Assembly: GCA_030695565.1 (NCBI GenBank)
Contig: JAUYRZ010000007.1
Coordinates: 1-64,000 of the forward strand
Direction of reading: 5' to 3'
Length of the DNA: 64,000 nucleotides
DNA from: Archangium sp.
GTDB lineage: Bacteria; Myxococcota; Myxococcia; Myxococcales; Myxococcaceae
Position numbers and translations under genes: made by a program. This document shows, one piece after another, positions 28,532 through 37,490 of the stretch; the first letter of the stretch is position 1; each line of letters opens with the position of its first letter. A model generated the notes under the pieces. The model worked only from the letters and a program-made list of their open reading frames with translations. It did not search any database and was not told the DNA's origin.

Positions 28532-30607
28532 TCAGTTCGCCGTGGCCCAACGGGTCAGGCAGCCTTCCAGCGCGCTCAGGCTCAGGGGCTTGCTGACCAT
28601 CTCGTCCATCTCCGCGGCCAGGCACAGCTCGCGTTGGGCCTCGGTGGCGTGCGCGGTGAGCGCCACCACCGGCACCCGATCGCGGGCAAACGAACGCTCG
28701 CGGCGCCGCTGCTCGCGCGTCACGGTGAGGCCATCGACGTCGGGCATCTCGCAGTCCATCAGCACCAGGTCGAAACGCTCACTGGCCATCGCCTCCAGGG
28801 CCTCGTCACCGCGCGCCAGCACCAACGTCTCGCAGCCCAGCCGGCCCAACATGGCCCGCGCGATGGTGCGGTTGATGGCGTCGTCGTCCACCACCAGTAC
28901 ACGCTTGGAGCTCCATTGCGCGACGGGCGCCGGCGCGGTCGCCGCGACCTCGCCTGACAACACCCGCAGCGCGGCGGCCTCCAGCCCGGAACGGATCAAC
29001 GGAAAGGTCACGTGCGCCAGCCGGGGGTCGGCCCGCCGCTCCTCGCTCAGCGAGAGGGTCTGCTCCACCACCACGGTGGGCACCCTGGCCGTCGCGGGCC
29101 CGCGCGGGGCCACGTCGGTGATCAGCAGCGCCCCACCCTCGGCCTTCGCGGCGCCGGGCTCGACCTCGAAGCCCGCGGCGCGCAACCAACCGACGATGGT
29201 GTCGCGCGAGCCTTCGTGGGCCAGCTCCACCACCGCGCGTCGGCCGGCGCCCTGCAACGACGACGCGGGCAGCTCCATCGCGACGCCTGGCAGGTCGGCT
29301 TCGAAGTGGAACTCCGCGCCCTGGCCTTCTTCGGAGGTCACCTCCAGGGCGCCCCCCATCAGCTCCACCAGCTGGCGGGAAATGGCCAGCCCCAGCCCGG
29401 TGCCGCCGTAGCGCCGGGTGATGGAGACGTCGGCCTGCGCGAAGGACTGGAAGATGCGGGCTCGCGACGCCTCTGAAATACCGATGCCGCTGTCGGTCAC
29501 CCCGAACCGCAGCCGGCCGTTCGAGCCCGCCTTGATCCGCAGGGTGATGGAGCCCCGGGCGGTGAACTTGATGGCGTTGCCCAGGAGGTTGGTGAGCACC
29601 TGGCGCAGCCGCAGCTCGTCGCCGCGCACCAACACCGGCGCGCGAGCGTCGAGCTCGTAGGCGAGGTGCAGGCCCTTGCGGTGGGTGGCCACCGCGAAGA
29701 TGGCCATCAACTCTTCCAGCAGGCGCTCGACCTTGAAGGGCTCGGGGTGCAGCTCCACCTTGCCCGCTTCAATCTTCGAGAAGTCGAGCACGTCGTTGAT
29801 GATCGACAGGAGGGCCGAGCCCGACTGGTGCGCGGTCTCGATGAAGCGGCGCTCGTCGGAGCCCAGGCGCGAGGTGAGCAGCAGCTCGTGCACCCCGAGG
29901 ATGCCGTTGAGCGGCGTGCGGATCTCGTGACTCATGCGCGCCAGGAACTGACTCTTGGCCTGGTTGGCGTGTTCGGCGCGCGCGCGGGCCTCTTCGGTGT
30001 GCACCAACAAGGCCTTGTTCTCGAGGGCCAGCCGCAACGACTGGACCACCGCCGCCGACTGCTCGCGGCTCGTGCGCACCATCACCAGCATGTAGAAGCC
30101 CATCAACGTCCCCGCCACCGCCCCGTAGCGCGGGAAGAAGAGCGCGGTGGAGACCGTCATGCCCACCATGAAAGGCACCAGGTAGGCCAGGAAGGCCGGC
30201 CGCAGGGCAGACAGGGTGGCCACCGCCGCCGCGTTGAGCCCGCAGGCGACGATCATCAGGAGCATCTTCAGTTCGATGGGCGCGGACGGGTAGGTGCACA
30301 CGCCCACCAGGCCCCAGCTCACTCCGGCGAGCAACGACTCACGCAAGGTGCGGGCGCTCCACTGCGAAGGCGTTCGGGCCATCTCGTCGCGGGCGAACTG
30401 CCGGGCGCCCCACAGCCGACTGAGCTGCACCATCGCCACCAGCACGAACGGCACCAGCGCGTACCAGGGCAGGTCATTGGCGCGGCTCAGACCTGCGCAC
30501 GACGCGGCGATCACCATGTTGCCCAGGCCGGCGGTTCGCGTCTGCCGGAAGACGAGGCGCATCTGCTCGCGCAGGAGTTGCTCTTCGATGGTGCTGTTCT
30601 CGCTCAC
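28532..30607 (-). CDS. Membrane-bound hybrid histidine kinase with receiver
   Basis: 691 residues from the GTG at 30607, chosen because GGAGAGG sits just upstream. Five or six membrane helices occupy about residues 25-180 (for example WYALVPFVLVAMVQL, MLLMIVACGLNAAAV, YLVPFMVGMTVSTALFF). Then a coil, HisKA with His227 in ARMSHEIRTPLNGIL, HATPase_c (NLLGNAIKF, DSGIGIS, GGTGLGLAIS), a degenerate receiver-like segment, and a canonical receiver (VLVVDDDAINR, LVLMDCEMPDVDG, MVSKPLSL). The membrane domain resembles MASE-like sensors. Signal unknown. Confidence 0.92.
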   Translation of the reverse strand: MSENSTIEEQLLREQMRLVFRQTRTAGLGNMVIAASCAGLSRANDLPWYALVPFVLVAMVQLSRLWGARQFARDEMARTPSQWSARTLRESLLAGVSWGLVGVCTYPSAPIELKMLLMIVACGLNAAAVATLSALRPAFLAYLVPFMVGMTVSTALFFPRYGAVAGTLMGFYMLVMVRTSREQSAAVVQSLRLALENKALLVHTEEARARAEHANQAKSQFLARMSHEIRTPLNGILGVHELLLTSRLGSDERRFIETAHQSGSALLSIINDVLDFSKIEAGKVELHPEPFKVERLLEELMAIFAVATHRKGLHLAYELDARAPVLVRGDELRLRQVLTNLLGNAIKFTARGSITLRIKAGSNGRLRFGVTDSGIGISEASRARIFQSFAQADVSITRRYGGTGLGLAISRQLVELMGGALEVTSEEGQGAEFHFEADLPGVAMELPASSLQGAGRRAVVELAHEGSRDTIVGWLRAAGFEVEPGAAKAEGGALLITDVAPRGPATARVPTVVVEQTLSLSEERRADPRLAHVTFPLIRSGLEAAALRVLSGEVAATAPAPVAQWSSKRVLVVDDDAINRTIARAMLGRLGCETLVLARGDEALEAMASERFDLVLMDCEMPDVDGLTVTREQRRRERSFARDRVPVVALTAHATEAQRELCLAAEMDEMVSKPLSLSALEGCLTRWATAN

Positions 30608-30941
30608 GCGGACCTCTCCTGCTGCTGACTCACCGGGTCCCCTTCGACTGCCCACCACCGCGTGCAGTCGCGTGGATCAACTGCAGATCCACCCCGGCAG
30701 TGCGTGACTCAGCAAGCCCTGTTCCAGCCCCGCCGCTGGATCAGCGTGGGGCACGGCGTCGAGGTGCGCGCCGGCGGCTTCACCCTCCAGGGTGAGCCGC
30801 GCCCCAGCGAGGGCGCGGCGATGGTTCCCAAAGCACTTTCAGCGGTCTTCGCGCAGGTGCCCGGCCGTCGAACGCTTCCCCCTCCTGCCGAAGCTCAACC
30901 ACTCGATTGACAGTCTTGTTGGTTCGACTATATTCAACCGT
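30608..30941. other. 334-bp divergent intergenic region
   Basis: Contains the kinase ribosome-binding site, a perfect dyad at 30672-30692 and, at the right end, the ArsR-family promoter and operator. A short frame from 30662 (plus) reads QPRRWISVGHGVEVRAGG but has no start context or recognised motif, so no gene is called. Confidence 0.6.
30672..30692. promoter_or_regulatory. Perfect 7-bp dyad upstream of the hybrid kinase
   Basis: GTGGATC (30672-30678) and GATCCAC (30686-30692), 7-nt spacer, 65 bp upstream of the kinase GTG start. Centre-to-centre spacing of 14 bp is close to 1.5 helical turns. Possible binding site for a dimeric regulator. Confidence 0.4.
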
Positions 30942-30949
30942 ATGGTTGA
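30907..30949 (+). promoter_or_regulatory. Sigma-70-like leaderless promoter with ArsR operator over the start codon
   Basis: A consensus -35 TTGACA (30907-30912), a 16-bp spacer and -10 TATATT (30929-30934). The expected transcription start is about 30941-30942, i.e. on the A of the ATG at 30942, so the mRNA would have essentially no leader. The palindrome TCAACC-GTAT-GGTTGA (30934-30949) covers the end of the -10, the start point and the start codon. That is the expected place for an autorepressing ArsR-family dimer. AT-rich DNA is otherwise rare in this window, which makes the match stand out. Confidence 0.7.
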
Positions 30950-31298
30950 TGATTCCGCAGCGTCGATTGATCGCGCGTTTCGAGCGCTCGGCAGCGCGCC
31001 TCGCCGCGAGATCCTTCGGCGCACCGCTGCGCAGCCCTGCTCGGTGACTCAGCTGGCCGCACACTTCGACATGAGCCTCGCAGCGGTCTCGAAGCATGTT
31101 CGCGTTCTCGCCGACGCGGGGCTGCTGACGTCATCTCGCGAGGGGCGCATTCACTGGTGCCGTTTCGAGGTCGGCGCGTTGACGCAGGTCCGCGCCTCAA
31201 TCGACCAGCTCGCGACGTTCTGGGAAAAGCGGCTCGACGCGCTCGAGCAGGTGCTCGTCAGCGACACGGCCGCACGACGAGGAAGGAAGAAGCGATGA
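30942..31298 (+). CDS. ArsR-family winged-helix transcriptional regulator
   Basis: 118 residues. ArsR core: FRALGSAPRREILRRTA, then the recognition segment SVTQLAAHFDMSLAAVSKHVRVL and the wing DAGLLTSSREGRIHWCRF. No metal-binding Cys cluster (ELCVCDL type) is visible, as expected for the subgroup paired with SRPBCC proteins. First gene of a four-gene operon and probably repressed by its own product at the palindrome over its start. Its TGA overlaps the next ATG. Confidence 0.93.
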   Translation: MVDDSAASIDRAFRALGSAPRREILRRTAAQPCSVTQLAAHFDMSLAAVSKHVRVLADAGLLTSSREGRIHWCRFEVGALTQVRASIDQLATFWEKRLDALEQVLVSDTAARRGRKKR

Positions 31299-31717
31299 CG
31301 ACGAACGCTGTCTTCATCACGCGGCTCATGCCGGCCGCCATCGACCGCGTCTTCGCCGCCTGCAGTCGACCAGAACTGCTGTCTCGTTGGTTGGTCTGTG
31401 AGGAGAACGGCGAGGCGACCGCAACGAGCGAGTTTCGCGTGGGAGGCCGGTTTCGCATCGACATGAAGCGTGGCAGTACTGAAGGTGAGTATCTCGAGAT
31501 CGTTCCACCGCGCCGGCTCGTCTTCACCTGGAGCGCGCCCCACGTCGGGGTCGCGACCAGTGTCGTGACGATCGAACTCAAGGCCAGGAGCGACGAGCAG
31601 ACCGAGGTGCGCCTCACCCATTCCGTCGATCCCGCGACCGAAGCGGGAGCACGACACGCGCGTGGGTGGACCACTGCGCTCGCAAACTTGAACCAGATGC
31701 TGAAGGAGAAGCCATGA
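31295..31717 (+). CDS. SRPBCC (AHSA1-like) domain protein
   Basis: 140 residues. AHSA1/START-like pattern: ITRLMPAAIDRVFAACSRPELLSRWL, then GGRFRIDM, GEYLEIVPPRRLVFTWSA, and a C-terminal helix (GARHARGWTTALANLNQML). Such proteins bind hydrophobic ligands in a helix-grip fold and often sit next to ArsR-family regulators. ATGA overlaps link it to both neighbours. Ligand unknown. Confidence 0.9.
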   Translation: MTTNAVFITRLMPAAIDRVFAACSRPELLSRWLVCEENGEATATSEFRVGGRFRIDMKRGSTEGEYLEIVPPRRLVFTWSAPHVGVATSVVTIELKARSDEQTEVRLTHSVDPATEAGARHARGWTTALANLNQMLKEKP

Positions 31718-32073
31718 CGAAGACACTCGAGGTGGTGAAGGCCTACTACCGGGCGTGGACGACGAAGAACTTTGCAGCAGCAGGCGAGCACCTCGCGCCC
31801 ACGCTGGTCGTCGAGGTGCCGGTGAACGACTATCCAACCGTCGCCTCGTTCCTGCAGGCGCTGTCCGGCTTCGGCAGCATGACGAAGCGGATCGAGCTGC
31901 TCGCCGAGTTCGCGAACGACGCTGAGGCGATGCTTCTCTACGACATGGACGTCGAGGGGCTCGGAACGATCCGCATCGCAGAGCACTTCACCGTCGAGGA
32001 CGGAAAGATCTCTCGGCTCCGCCAGATTCACGACACCCACGCCATCCGCGCGGCTGGCTTCGTGAAGACTTGA
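31714..32073 (+). CDS. SnoaL/NTF2-like protein
   Basis: 119 residues from the ATG overlapping the previous stop. NTF2-like cone fold: N-terminal helix EVVKAYYRAWTTKNFAAAGEHL, then LVVEVPV, a central helix region, and the strand pair LGTIRIAEHFTVEDGKISRLRQI. Families of this fold include small isomerases, ligand-binding proteins and immunity factors. In this operon it may act on or store the same ligand as the SRPBCC protein (inference). Confidence 0.85.
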   Translation: MTKTLEVVKAYYRAWTTKNFAAAGEHLAPTLVVEVPVNDYPTVASFLQALSGFGSMTKRIELLAEFANDAEAMLLYDMDVEGLGTIRIAEHFTVEDGKISRLRQIHDTHAIRAAGFVKT

Positions 32074-32075
32074 CG

Positions 32076-32399
32076 ATGGCCACCGAGAAGCCGTTTCAGC
32101 AAGTGCTCGAGGAACTGACGTCTCGTGCACGGGTCACCGTGGGCCCGGGCTGGGGCAAGGGCCACGTCGTCGCGAAGCTTGCCGGCAAGATGTTCGCCTT
32201 GCTCGTCAACGGCGACCTCGTCGTGAAGCTGCCCAAAGCGCGCGTCGACAGCCTCGTTCAAGACCACGTCGGGACTCGCTTCGACCCGCGACGAAATGGG
32301 AAAGTCATGAAGGAATGGGTCGTGATCCCCGAGGGCGCGGCAGACTGGGTCGCGCTGGCAATCGAATCTCTCGAGTTCATGACCAAGAGCCGGGGCTGA
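32076..32399 (+). CDS. MmcQ/YjbR or TfoX-N-like protein
   Basis: 107 residues from ATG 32076; a TTG at 32070 overlaps the upstream stop and is the alternative. The core GKMFALLVNGDLVVKLPKARVDSL, followed later by KEWVVIPEGAADWVALAIESLEF, fits the MmcQ/YjbR-TfoX_N superfamily, proposed to have a CyaY-like fold. Last gene of the ArsR operon. Molecular role unknown. Confidence 0.82.
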   Translation: MATEKPFQQVLEELTSRARVTVGPGWGKGHVVAKLAGKMFALLVNGDLVVKLPKARVDSLVQDHVGTRFDPRRNGKVMKEWVVIPEGAADWVALAIESLEFMTKSRG

Positions 32400-32476
32400 C
32401 CAGCCAGCGGGCTGCCGAAGAGGGTTGCAGGACCGCCGAGCTGTAACGCCTCCGGGCCCTGAGGCGTACTGCGTCC

Positions 32477-32923
32477 ATGCGAACGCTCGTCCTCGTCCTC
32501 GTCTCGATGCTGGGCCTCTCCTGTGGCGCCCCTCCTGCGGGTGAGCCCGCGCTGGACCTCGACGCCGGACGGCCCACCTGCACCCGCACCGACCCGCGCG
32601 TAGGCTGGTTCGCCGAGCTGTCCACCAAGGCCCACGGGGTGCGCGGCCGGGTGACGCTCACCGATGCCTGCACGCTGACGCTGAGCGACTTCACTTACGA
32701 CGGCGGGGGCCTCGACGTGCGCCTGGTGCTGGCCCCGGCCATGACCGGCTTCGCCCGGGGCACCCCGGTGGGCCCGCAGCTGCTGCGCGGCGGCGGCTAC
32801 CAGAACGAGACGCTGTTGCTGGCCATCCCCCCGGGGTTGGCTCTCTCGGACCTGGAGCGGGTGTCGGTGTGGTGCGTGGCCGCGGACGCCGACTTCGGCA
32901 GTGGCACCTTCCGCGCCCCCTGA
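32477..32923 (+). CDS. DM13-domain lipoprotein
   Basis: 148 residues with lipobox in LVSMLGLSC. The mature domain has the DM13 features: VRGRVTLTDACTLTLSDFTYDGGGLDVRLVLA, then PGLALSDLERVSVWCVAADADFG, with the conserved Cys in VSVWC. DM13 domains are proposed to take part in electron transfer or redox chemistry outside the cytoplasm. Confidence 0.82.
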   Translation: MRTLVLVLVSMLGLSCGAPPAGEPALDLDAGRPTCTRTDPRVGWFAELSTKAHGVRGRVTLTDACTLTLSDFTYDGGGLDVRLVLAPAMTGFARGTPVGPQLLRGGGYQNETLLLAIPPGLALSDLERVSVWCVAADADFGSGTFRAP

Positions 32924-32950
32924 GGCCGACCTCGGCAGCGCTTCCGGGGC

Positions 32951-33766
32951 GTGATAGAGACCGCGCGCCTGAGCTTCCAGGTGCTCCCCCTCCCGCTCCT
33001 TCTCTCGCTCGCCCTCTCGGCGCCACCCAGCGCAGACGCGGTGCGCGCGTACACCGAAGGGGTCCGACAGGCGCGGGAGGGAGACCCCTGGGCCGCCCGG
33101 CTGTCTTTCGGCAAGGCCATCGCGCTGAACCCCGGCGACGCGCGCGCCCGCTACGCCCGCGCGGCTGCCGAAGCCCCCGAGTTCGGCAACAGCGGCAGCC
33201 TGGGCTCGAAGGGCATGGGGGAGCCCAGGTGCGCGCCGCCGAGCACCCTCGTCGACGACCTGACCTGGCTGCGGGAGCGCGCGGCAACCGACGCCGAGGC
33301 GAAGAAGCTGCTCGCGGCGCTGGCCACGGACCCGGCCTTCGACTCAGTCACCAATGGTCCCGAAGTACGCGCGGCGCTCGGCTGGCCCGCGGTGGCCACC
33401 CTGAAGCCCGCCGACCGATTGCTCGAGCGCGCGGGGCGCTGGTTCAGCTTTGGGATGGACTGCTCGTTCCCTGAGCTGACGCTGGCGTTCGCCGCGAAGG
33501 GCCGGGTGCGCTTGCAGGTGTTCCACCGCTGCTCCCTCGATCCCGCTGCGAAGCCACTCCTGACCACGGGCACCTGGAGCCTGCTCCCCGACGGGCGCGT
33601 CGAGCTTGCCTTCAAGTGGGACGAGACGGCCCCCTCAGACGAGCTCTGGCTGCCCGCGCGGACCACCATCGAGTTCGACGCCGAGCGCCAGCGCTTTCAC
33701 CTGGAGGGCACGCCCGCAGCAGGGCGGAAGTTCCTCGGCGACTTCTCCAACTCCCTTCGAAAATGA
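32951..33766 (+). CDS. Secreted hypothetical protein with short TPR-like segment
   Basis: 271 residues. A weak export signal (PLPLLLSLALSAPPSA), one TPR-like unit (REGDPWAARLSFGKAIALNP), and a C-terminal beta-rich domain with Cys residues (MDCSFPELTLAF, VFHRCSLD). The start at 32951 could be a few codons later. No family recognised. Confidence 0.65.
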   Translation: MIETARLSFQVLPLPLLLSLALSAPPSADAVRAYTEGVRQAREGDPWAARLSFGKAIALNPGDARARYARAAAEAPEFGNSGSLGSKGMGEPRCAPPSTLVDDLTWLRERAATDAEAKKLLAALATDPAFDSVTNGPEVRAALGWPAVATLKPADRLLERAGRWFSFGMDCSFPELTLAFAAKGRVRLQVFHRCSLDPAAKPLLTTGTWSLLPDGRVELAFKWDETAPSDELWLPARTTIEFDAERQRFHLEGTPAAGRKFLGDFSNSLRK

Positions 33767-33853
33767 CTCGGTTCGGCGGCTGGTGCCGAGACGAGCCCTG
33801 GCGCTGAGCGGCACCTGGCGCGGCCCTGACGGGTTGCCGTGGGCGCCAAGCCG

Positions 33854-34072
33854 TCAGCGGTCGCAGGCGCGCCGGCACTCGGCGACGCACTTCGACTTGT
33901 TCTGCGCGCCGTTGCAGCGCGAGTTGCACTTGCGCTTGCACTGCGTGGCGTCTTCTTTGCCGATGACCTGAGCCTCGTACGAGGCGTTGGGTTCGTCGGT
34001 CGCTGGCGCGACTTCGTGCTGCGCAGCGGGTGACCAGCACAACGCCAGAACGGAAAGGATGACGATCTTCAC
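33854..34072 (-). CDS. Small secreted Cys-rich protein
   Basis: 72 residues from GTG 34072, preceded by GGAAGAGA. Signal peptide MKIVILSVLALCWSPAA. The mature C-terminal half has six Cys with Arg/Lys (CKRKC, CNGAQNKSKC, CRRAC). The spacing looks like a compact disulphide fold. It may be a small structural, antimicrobial or surface protein. Codon bias supports translation. Confidence 0.65.
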   Translation of the reverse strand: MKIVILSVLALCWSPAAQHEVAPATDEPNASYEAQVIGKEDATQCKRKCNSRCNGAQNKSKCVAECRRACDR

Positions 34073-34295
34073 GGGGGCTCTCTTCCTTGGCAGCGAGTCG
34101 ACGCCGCGCCGAGGTTACCCCACAGCCCACGCTGCGGCGACCGAGGTGATTTCCGACTGCACTCAGGGCGCTGGTGCCGTCGCTGAAGCAGCGTCGCGAC
34201 CGATGCGTCGGCGAACTCTCTCCAGCACAGGCGCGCCTCGCCGCTGCAACGAATTGCCGCGAACACGCCCAGCCCACATCTGCCGTTTGGCTACG

Positions 34296-37200
34296 ATGCG
34301 CTGCGTGCTCACCCCCCAACGTGTCCTCGTCGCCGCTCTGCTTCTCAGCGCCTGTCACGATCTCACGCTCCCCCTGCCGCCCCCGCCGCCCGGGCCTGGC
34401 CTCATCGCGGGGCGGCTGGTGTGGCACCGACCGGGTCGCCTGCTCGCCGAGCCGGCCGCGGGCGCGCGCGTGTTCCTTCTGGGCACCAACCTCGCCGTGC
34501 AGGCCGACGACGACGGGCGCTTTCTGCTCAACGGCATCACCTCGAGCGATGGCGCCCTGCTGGCCCGCTTCGACGCAGAGGGTGACGGCACCATCGATCG
34601 CCAGCGCACCTTCTCGCTGCGGCAACTGGGCGCAGGCCTCGGCGTGCAGCTCTCCCTGGGCGACGTGTTGCTCGGTCGCTCGGCGGTGGTCTCGGGGCGC
34701 GTGCTGCGCGAAGACGTCGCGGGCCTGAGCGGCCACGCGGGCACCTCGGTCTTCGTCTTCGGGGCGCCCTTCGTCACCACCACCGGCGATGACGGCAGCT
34801 TCGTGTTCGAAGCGCTCCCCGAAGGCCCGGCCCGCATCGGCGCGATTCGCGGCGGCTACGAGCCCTTCGAGTGGGGCGAGCTCTCGTTGCGCCCGGGCGA
34901 GTCGGTCTCGATCGCCGTCGCCGACCTCACGCTGTCGAGCGAGGTCACCTCGACGCAAGTGCGAGGTCGCGTCCTCGACGCTGCGGGGGCGGGGCTCGCC
35001 GGCGTCACCATCACGCTCGCAGGAGGCGCGACGCCGTTGGTGAGCAGCAGTACGGCCACCGGCGGCTTCGAGTTCACGCAGGTCGGCGCGGGCCGCTACG
35101 ACGCGCGCTTCGAGCGCAGCGGCAACCAGCCCGCTGCCCTCTACAACGTGGTGGTGTTCGGCGCCGGTGCGGTGGTGCTGCCCGACGTCACGCTCTCCGT
35201 CGGGTCGGGTCAGCCTTCCCTCGTCGGCGAAGTGGGCAGCGCGCTCGATGGCGGGCTCGCGCTGCCGGTGGATGGGGGGGGCACGGTGCCCGACGGAGGC
35301 CTGCTCTTGCCGGACGGCGGACTGCTGTCGTTCTGCCCGACCTCCAATGGGGGCCCACCGCTGGTCTTCCTCGATGCGCCGGCGCTGGTGGGCTACGGCG
35401 AAGAGGTGGTCTTCAGCGCGGGTCGCAGCATCGACCCCGACTGCTTGCCGCTCACCTACCGTTGGACCGCGCTCGACGGCGGCGTGCCGCCCTTCACCGA
35501 CAACGACAGCCTCACCGCAGCGCAGCAACGCTTCACGGCCGGCGCCGTACCGACGGTGTACATGGTCGCCTTGACGGTCACGGATGATCAGGGCCTCACC
35601 GCGAGCACGAGCGGTCAGGTGCGTGTCACCCCGCGGCCGGTGGTCGATGCGGGCGTCGACTTCCCCATCTCGCTCATCAACCGCGACGTGACGCTCGACG
35701 CGAGCGGCAGCGTCGAGCCGTTGGGCCGCGCGCTCACCTTCACCTGGCGCGTGGTGTCTGGCCCCGGGCAACTGATGGCCACCACCGGCGCGATCGTGCC
35801 CCTCAAGATTCTGGCGACCGGGGTGGTCACCGCCGAGGTGAAGGCCTGCTACCTGCCGCAGCACTGCGCGGTGGGCACGGTGAGCGTGCAAGGCATCGCC
35901 ACCAACCAGGTCACCGCGGCCGTCTTGCCTGCGAACACCGTCACGCCGCTGACGCTGGGCAGCGCGGTCACCCTCACCGCACAGGCGACGACCACCACGG
36001 CGCAAGACCCGGTCACGTTCTCGTGGCAAGCGCTCGACGGGAACCTCTTCTTCACCAACGCCGGCACGGGCCCCACCATCGACGTCACCGCGTCGGCCGT
36101 GGGCGACTTTCGCGTGAGGCTCATCGCGAATGCGGGCGCCGCGAGCGCCTCGATCGATCGCCTGGTGCGCGTCTCACCGCCGCCCCCGCCGCCCCTGGTC
36201 ATCGTCGACGCGGGGGTGAGCGCGCTGTCGATGTGGATGACCGTCTCGCCGCGACCCGACCCGCAGAGCCTCAACGCCACCACCATCTCGCTCACCTCTG
36301 CGAGTGACGCAGGCGTGGTGCCCTTCTCGGCGCGCTACGACGGCGTCAACGATCGCATCGTGGCGCTGTTCACCACCCCGCAGGTCGACCAGCAGCTCCG
36401 GCTCTCGCTGGTGGGCGCGACGCTCGATGGCGGTGCGACGGGCCCGGTCTCGCTGGTGCGCACCACGCCACAGCTCCGCTTCGTCGACACCGTGCCGCAC
36501 AACGCGATCGCGCTCAACCCCGCCGATCTCGCCGCAGGCGTCGCCTATTCACCGCGCGGGCCGGTGGCCTTCGGTCGCTACAAAGGCGGGAGCTGTGCGA
36601 CGACGCCGTGCCTCACCGTCTTTGGCACGCGCACCCTCGAGCCCCCCGAGACCGCCTTCACGACCACCGCGACCGCCAGCGACCTTCAGCGGCGCCGCGC
36701 GCAACACGTCGGCGCTTCGATCTACGCGTGGTCCAACGCGTCGACGGCGATCGTTCGCACCGACGGCACGACTCCGGGGTTCACGCCCGCGCCTGCCCCT
36801 CCCGGCCCCCTCTTCTCAGAAGGAATGTCGGTGTGGAGCATTGGGTGGAACAACACCGCGAGCGCCTCCATCTCGCTGTGGAATGGGTCCGCGTGGCAGA
36901 CGCCGCCCGAGCCGACCGCCTCGGGCACCACGGCTCTCTTGCAGCCACGCGTCTTCGGAGACGCCGACAGCTCGAACCGCTACGTGCTGACCATCGAAGA
37001 CAACGACAAGGTCTTTCTCTACGTCTCGACGTTGGTCGGAGGCTTCACGGCGTTCGCCGGGCCCGCTGGCGCCATCTCGTCGTCCGGGGCGCAGGCGCGC
37101 GTCGCAGCCTCACCGAGCGGGCCGATCGTCGCGGTGAAGGAGCTCGACTCTGGGCTGAAGCTCTTCCGCTACGACGGCTCGGGCTGGGTGGCTTCTGTGG

Positions 37201-37481
37201 TCGAGGCCAGTGGCGTCACGGGCTTCGACCTCATCTCACGCGAAGGCACGGTGTTCCTCGCGTACGCCTCGGCCGCGACGTTGACGGTCGCGTCGGTCGC
37301 CCCGACGAGCCTGGTGCGCACCACCTTCACCTCGCCAGGCAACGCCTCGAACTTCGCGAGCGGCGCCGCGACAGGGGTCGGCGAAGTCGAGCTCTCGGCC
37401 AGCGACTTCGGAGAGCTCGCCCTCGCGTGGTCGGAGAGTCAGACCGGTGGCTGGCGACTCTTCGTGAGCGAGCTGCGGTGA
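34296..37481 (+). CDS. Large multidomain surface lipoprotein
   Basis: 1061 residues from ATG 34296. Lipobox in LLLSAC followed by a Pro-rich stretch. Three carboxypeptidase-regulatory/CNA-B-like beta domains come first (for example ARVFLLGTNLAVQADDDGRF; VSGRVLREDVAGLSGHAGTS; VRGRVLDAAGAGLAGVTITL). A DGG-rich linker leads to PKD-like domains (VVFSAGRSIDPDCLPLTYRW; VTLDASGSVEPLGRALTFTW) and a C-terminal propeller-like part. Probably a cell-surface structural or adhesive protein. Codon bias is even throughout, so this is one gene. Confidence 0.85.
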   Translation: MRCVLTPQRVLVAALLLSACHDLTLPLPPPPPGPGLIAGRLVWHRPGRLLAEPAAGARVFLLGTNLAVQADDDGRFLLNGITSSDGALLARFDAEGDGTIDRQRTFSLRQLGAGLGVQLSLGDVLLGRSAVVSGRVLREDVAGLSGHAGTSVFVFGAPFVTTTGDDGSFVFEALPEGPARIGAIRGGYEPFEWGELSLRPGESVSIAVADLTLSSEVTSTQVRGRVLDAAGAGLAGVTITLAGGATPLVSSSTATGGFEFTQVGAGRYDARFERSGNQPAALYNVVVFGAGAVVLPDVTLSVGSGQPSLVGEVGSALDGGLALPVDGGGTVPDGGLLLPDGGLLSFCPTSNGGPPLVFLDAPALVGYGEEVVFSAGRSIDPDCLPLTYRWTALDGGVPPFTDNDSLTAAQQRFTAGAVPTVYMVALTVTDDQGLTASTSGQVRVTPRPVVDAGVDFPISLINRDVTLDASGSVEPLGRALTFTWRVVSGPGQLMATTGAIVPLKILATGVVTAEVKACYLPQHCAVGTVSVQGIATNQVTAAVLPANTVTPLTLGSAVTLTAQATTTTAQDPVTFSWQALDGNLFFTNAGTGPTIDVTASAVGDFRVRLIANAGAASASIDRLVRVSPPPPPPLVIVDAGVSALSMWMTVSPRPDPQSLNATTISLTSASDAGVVPFSARYDGVNDRIVALFTTPQVDQQLRLSLVGATLDGGATGPVSLVRTTPQLRFVDTVPHNAIALNPADLAAGVAYSPRGPVAFGRYKGGSCATTPCLTVFGTRTLEPPETAFTTTATASDLQRRRAQHVGASIYAWSNASTAIVRTDGTTPGFTPAPAPPGPLFSEGMSVWSIGWNNTASASISLWNGSAWQTPPEPTASGTTALLQPRVFGDADSSNRYVLTIEDNDKVFLYVSTLVGGFTAFAGPAGAISSSGAQARVAASPSGPIVAVKELDSGLKLFRYDGSGWVASVVEASGVTGFDLISREGTVFLAYASAATLTVASVAPTSLVRTTFTSPGNASNFASGAATGVGEVELSASDFGELALAWSESQTGGWRLFVSELR

Positions 37482-37490
37482 GGGCCAGCC

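Noticed and set aside
30662..30910. 82-codon frame upstream of the ArsR gene
   Set aside because: No start signal, overlaps the dyad and promoter; only a faint coding-like stretch.
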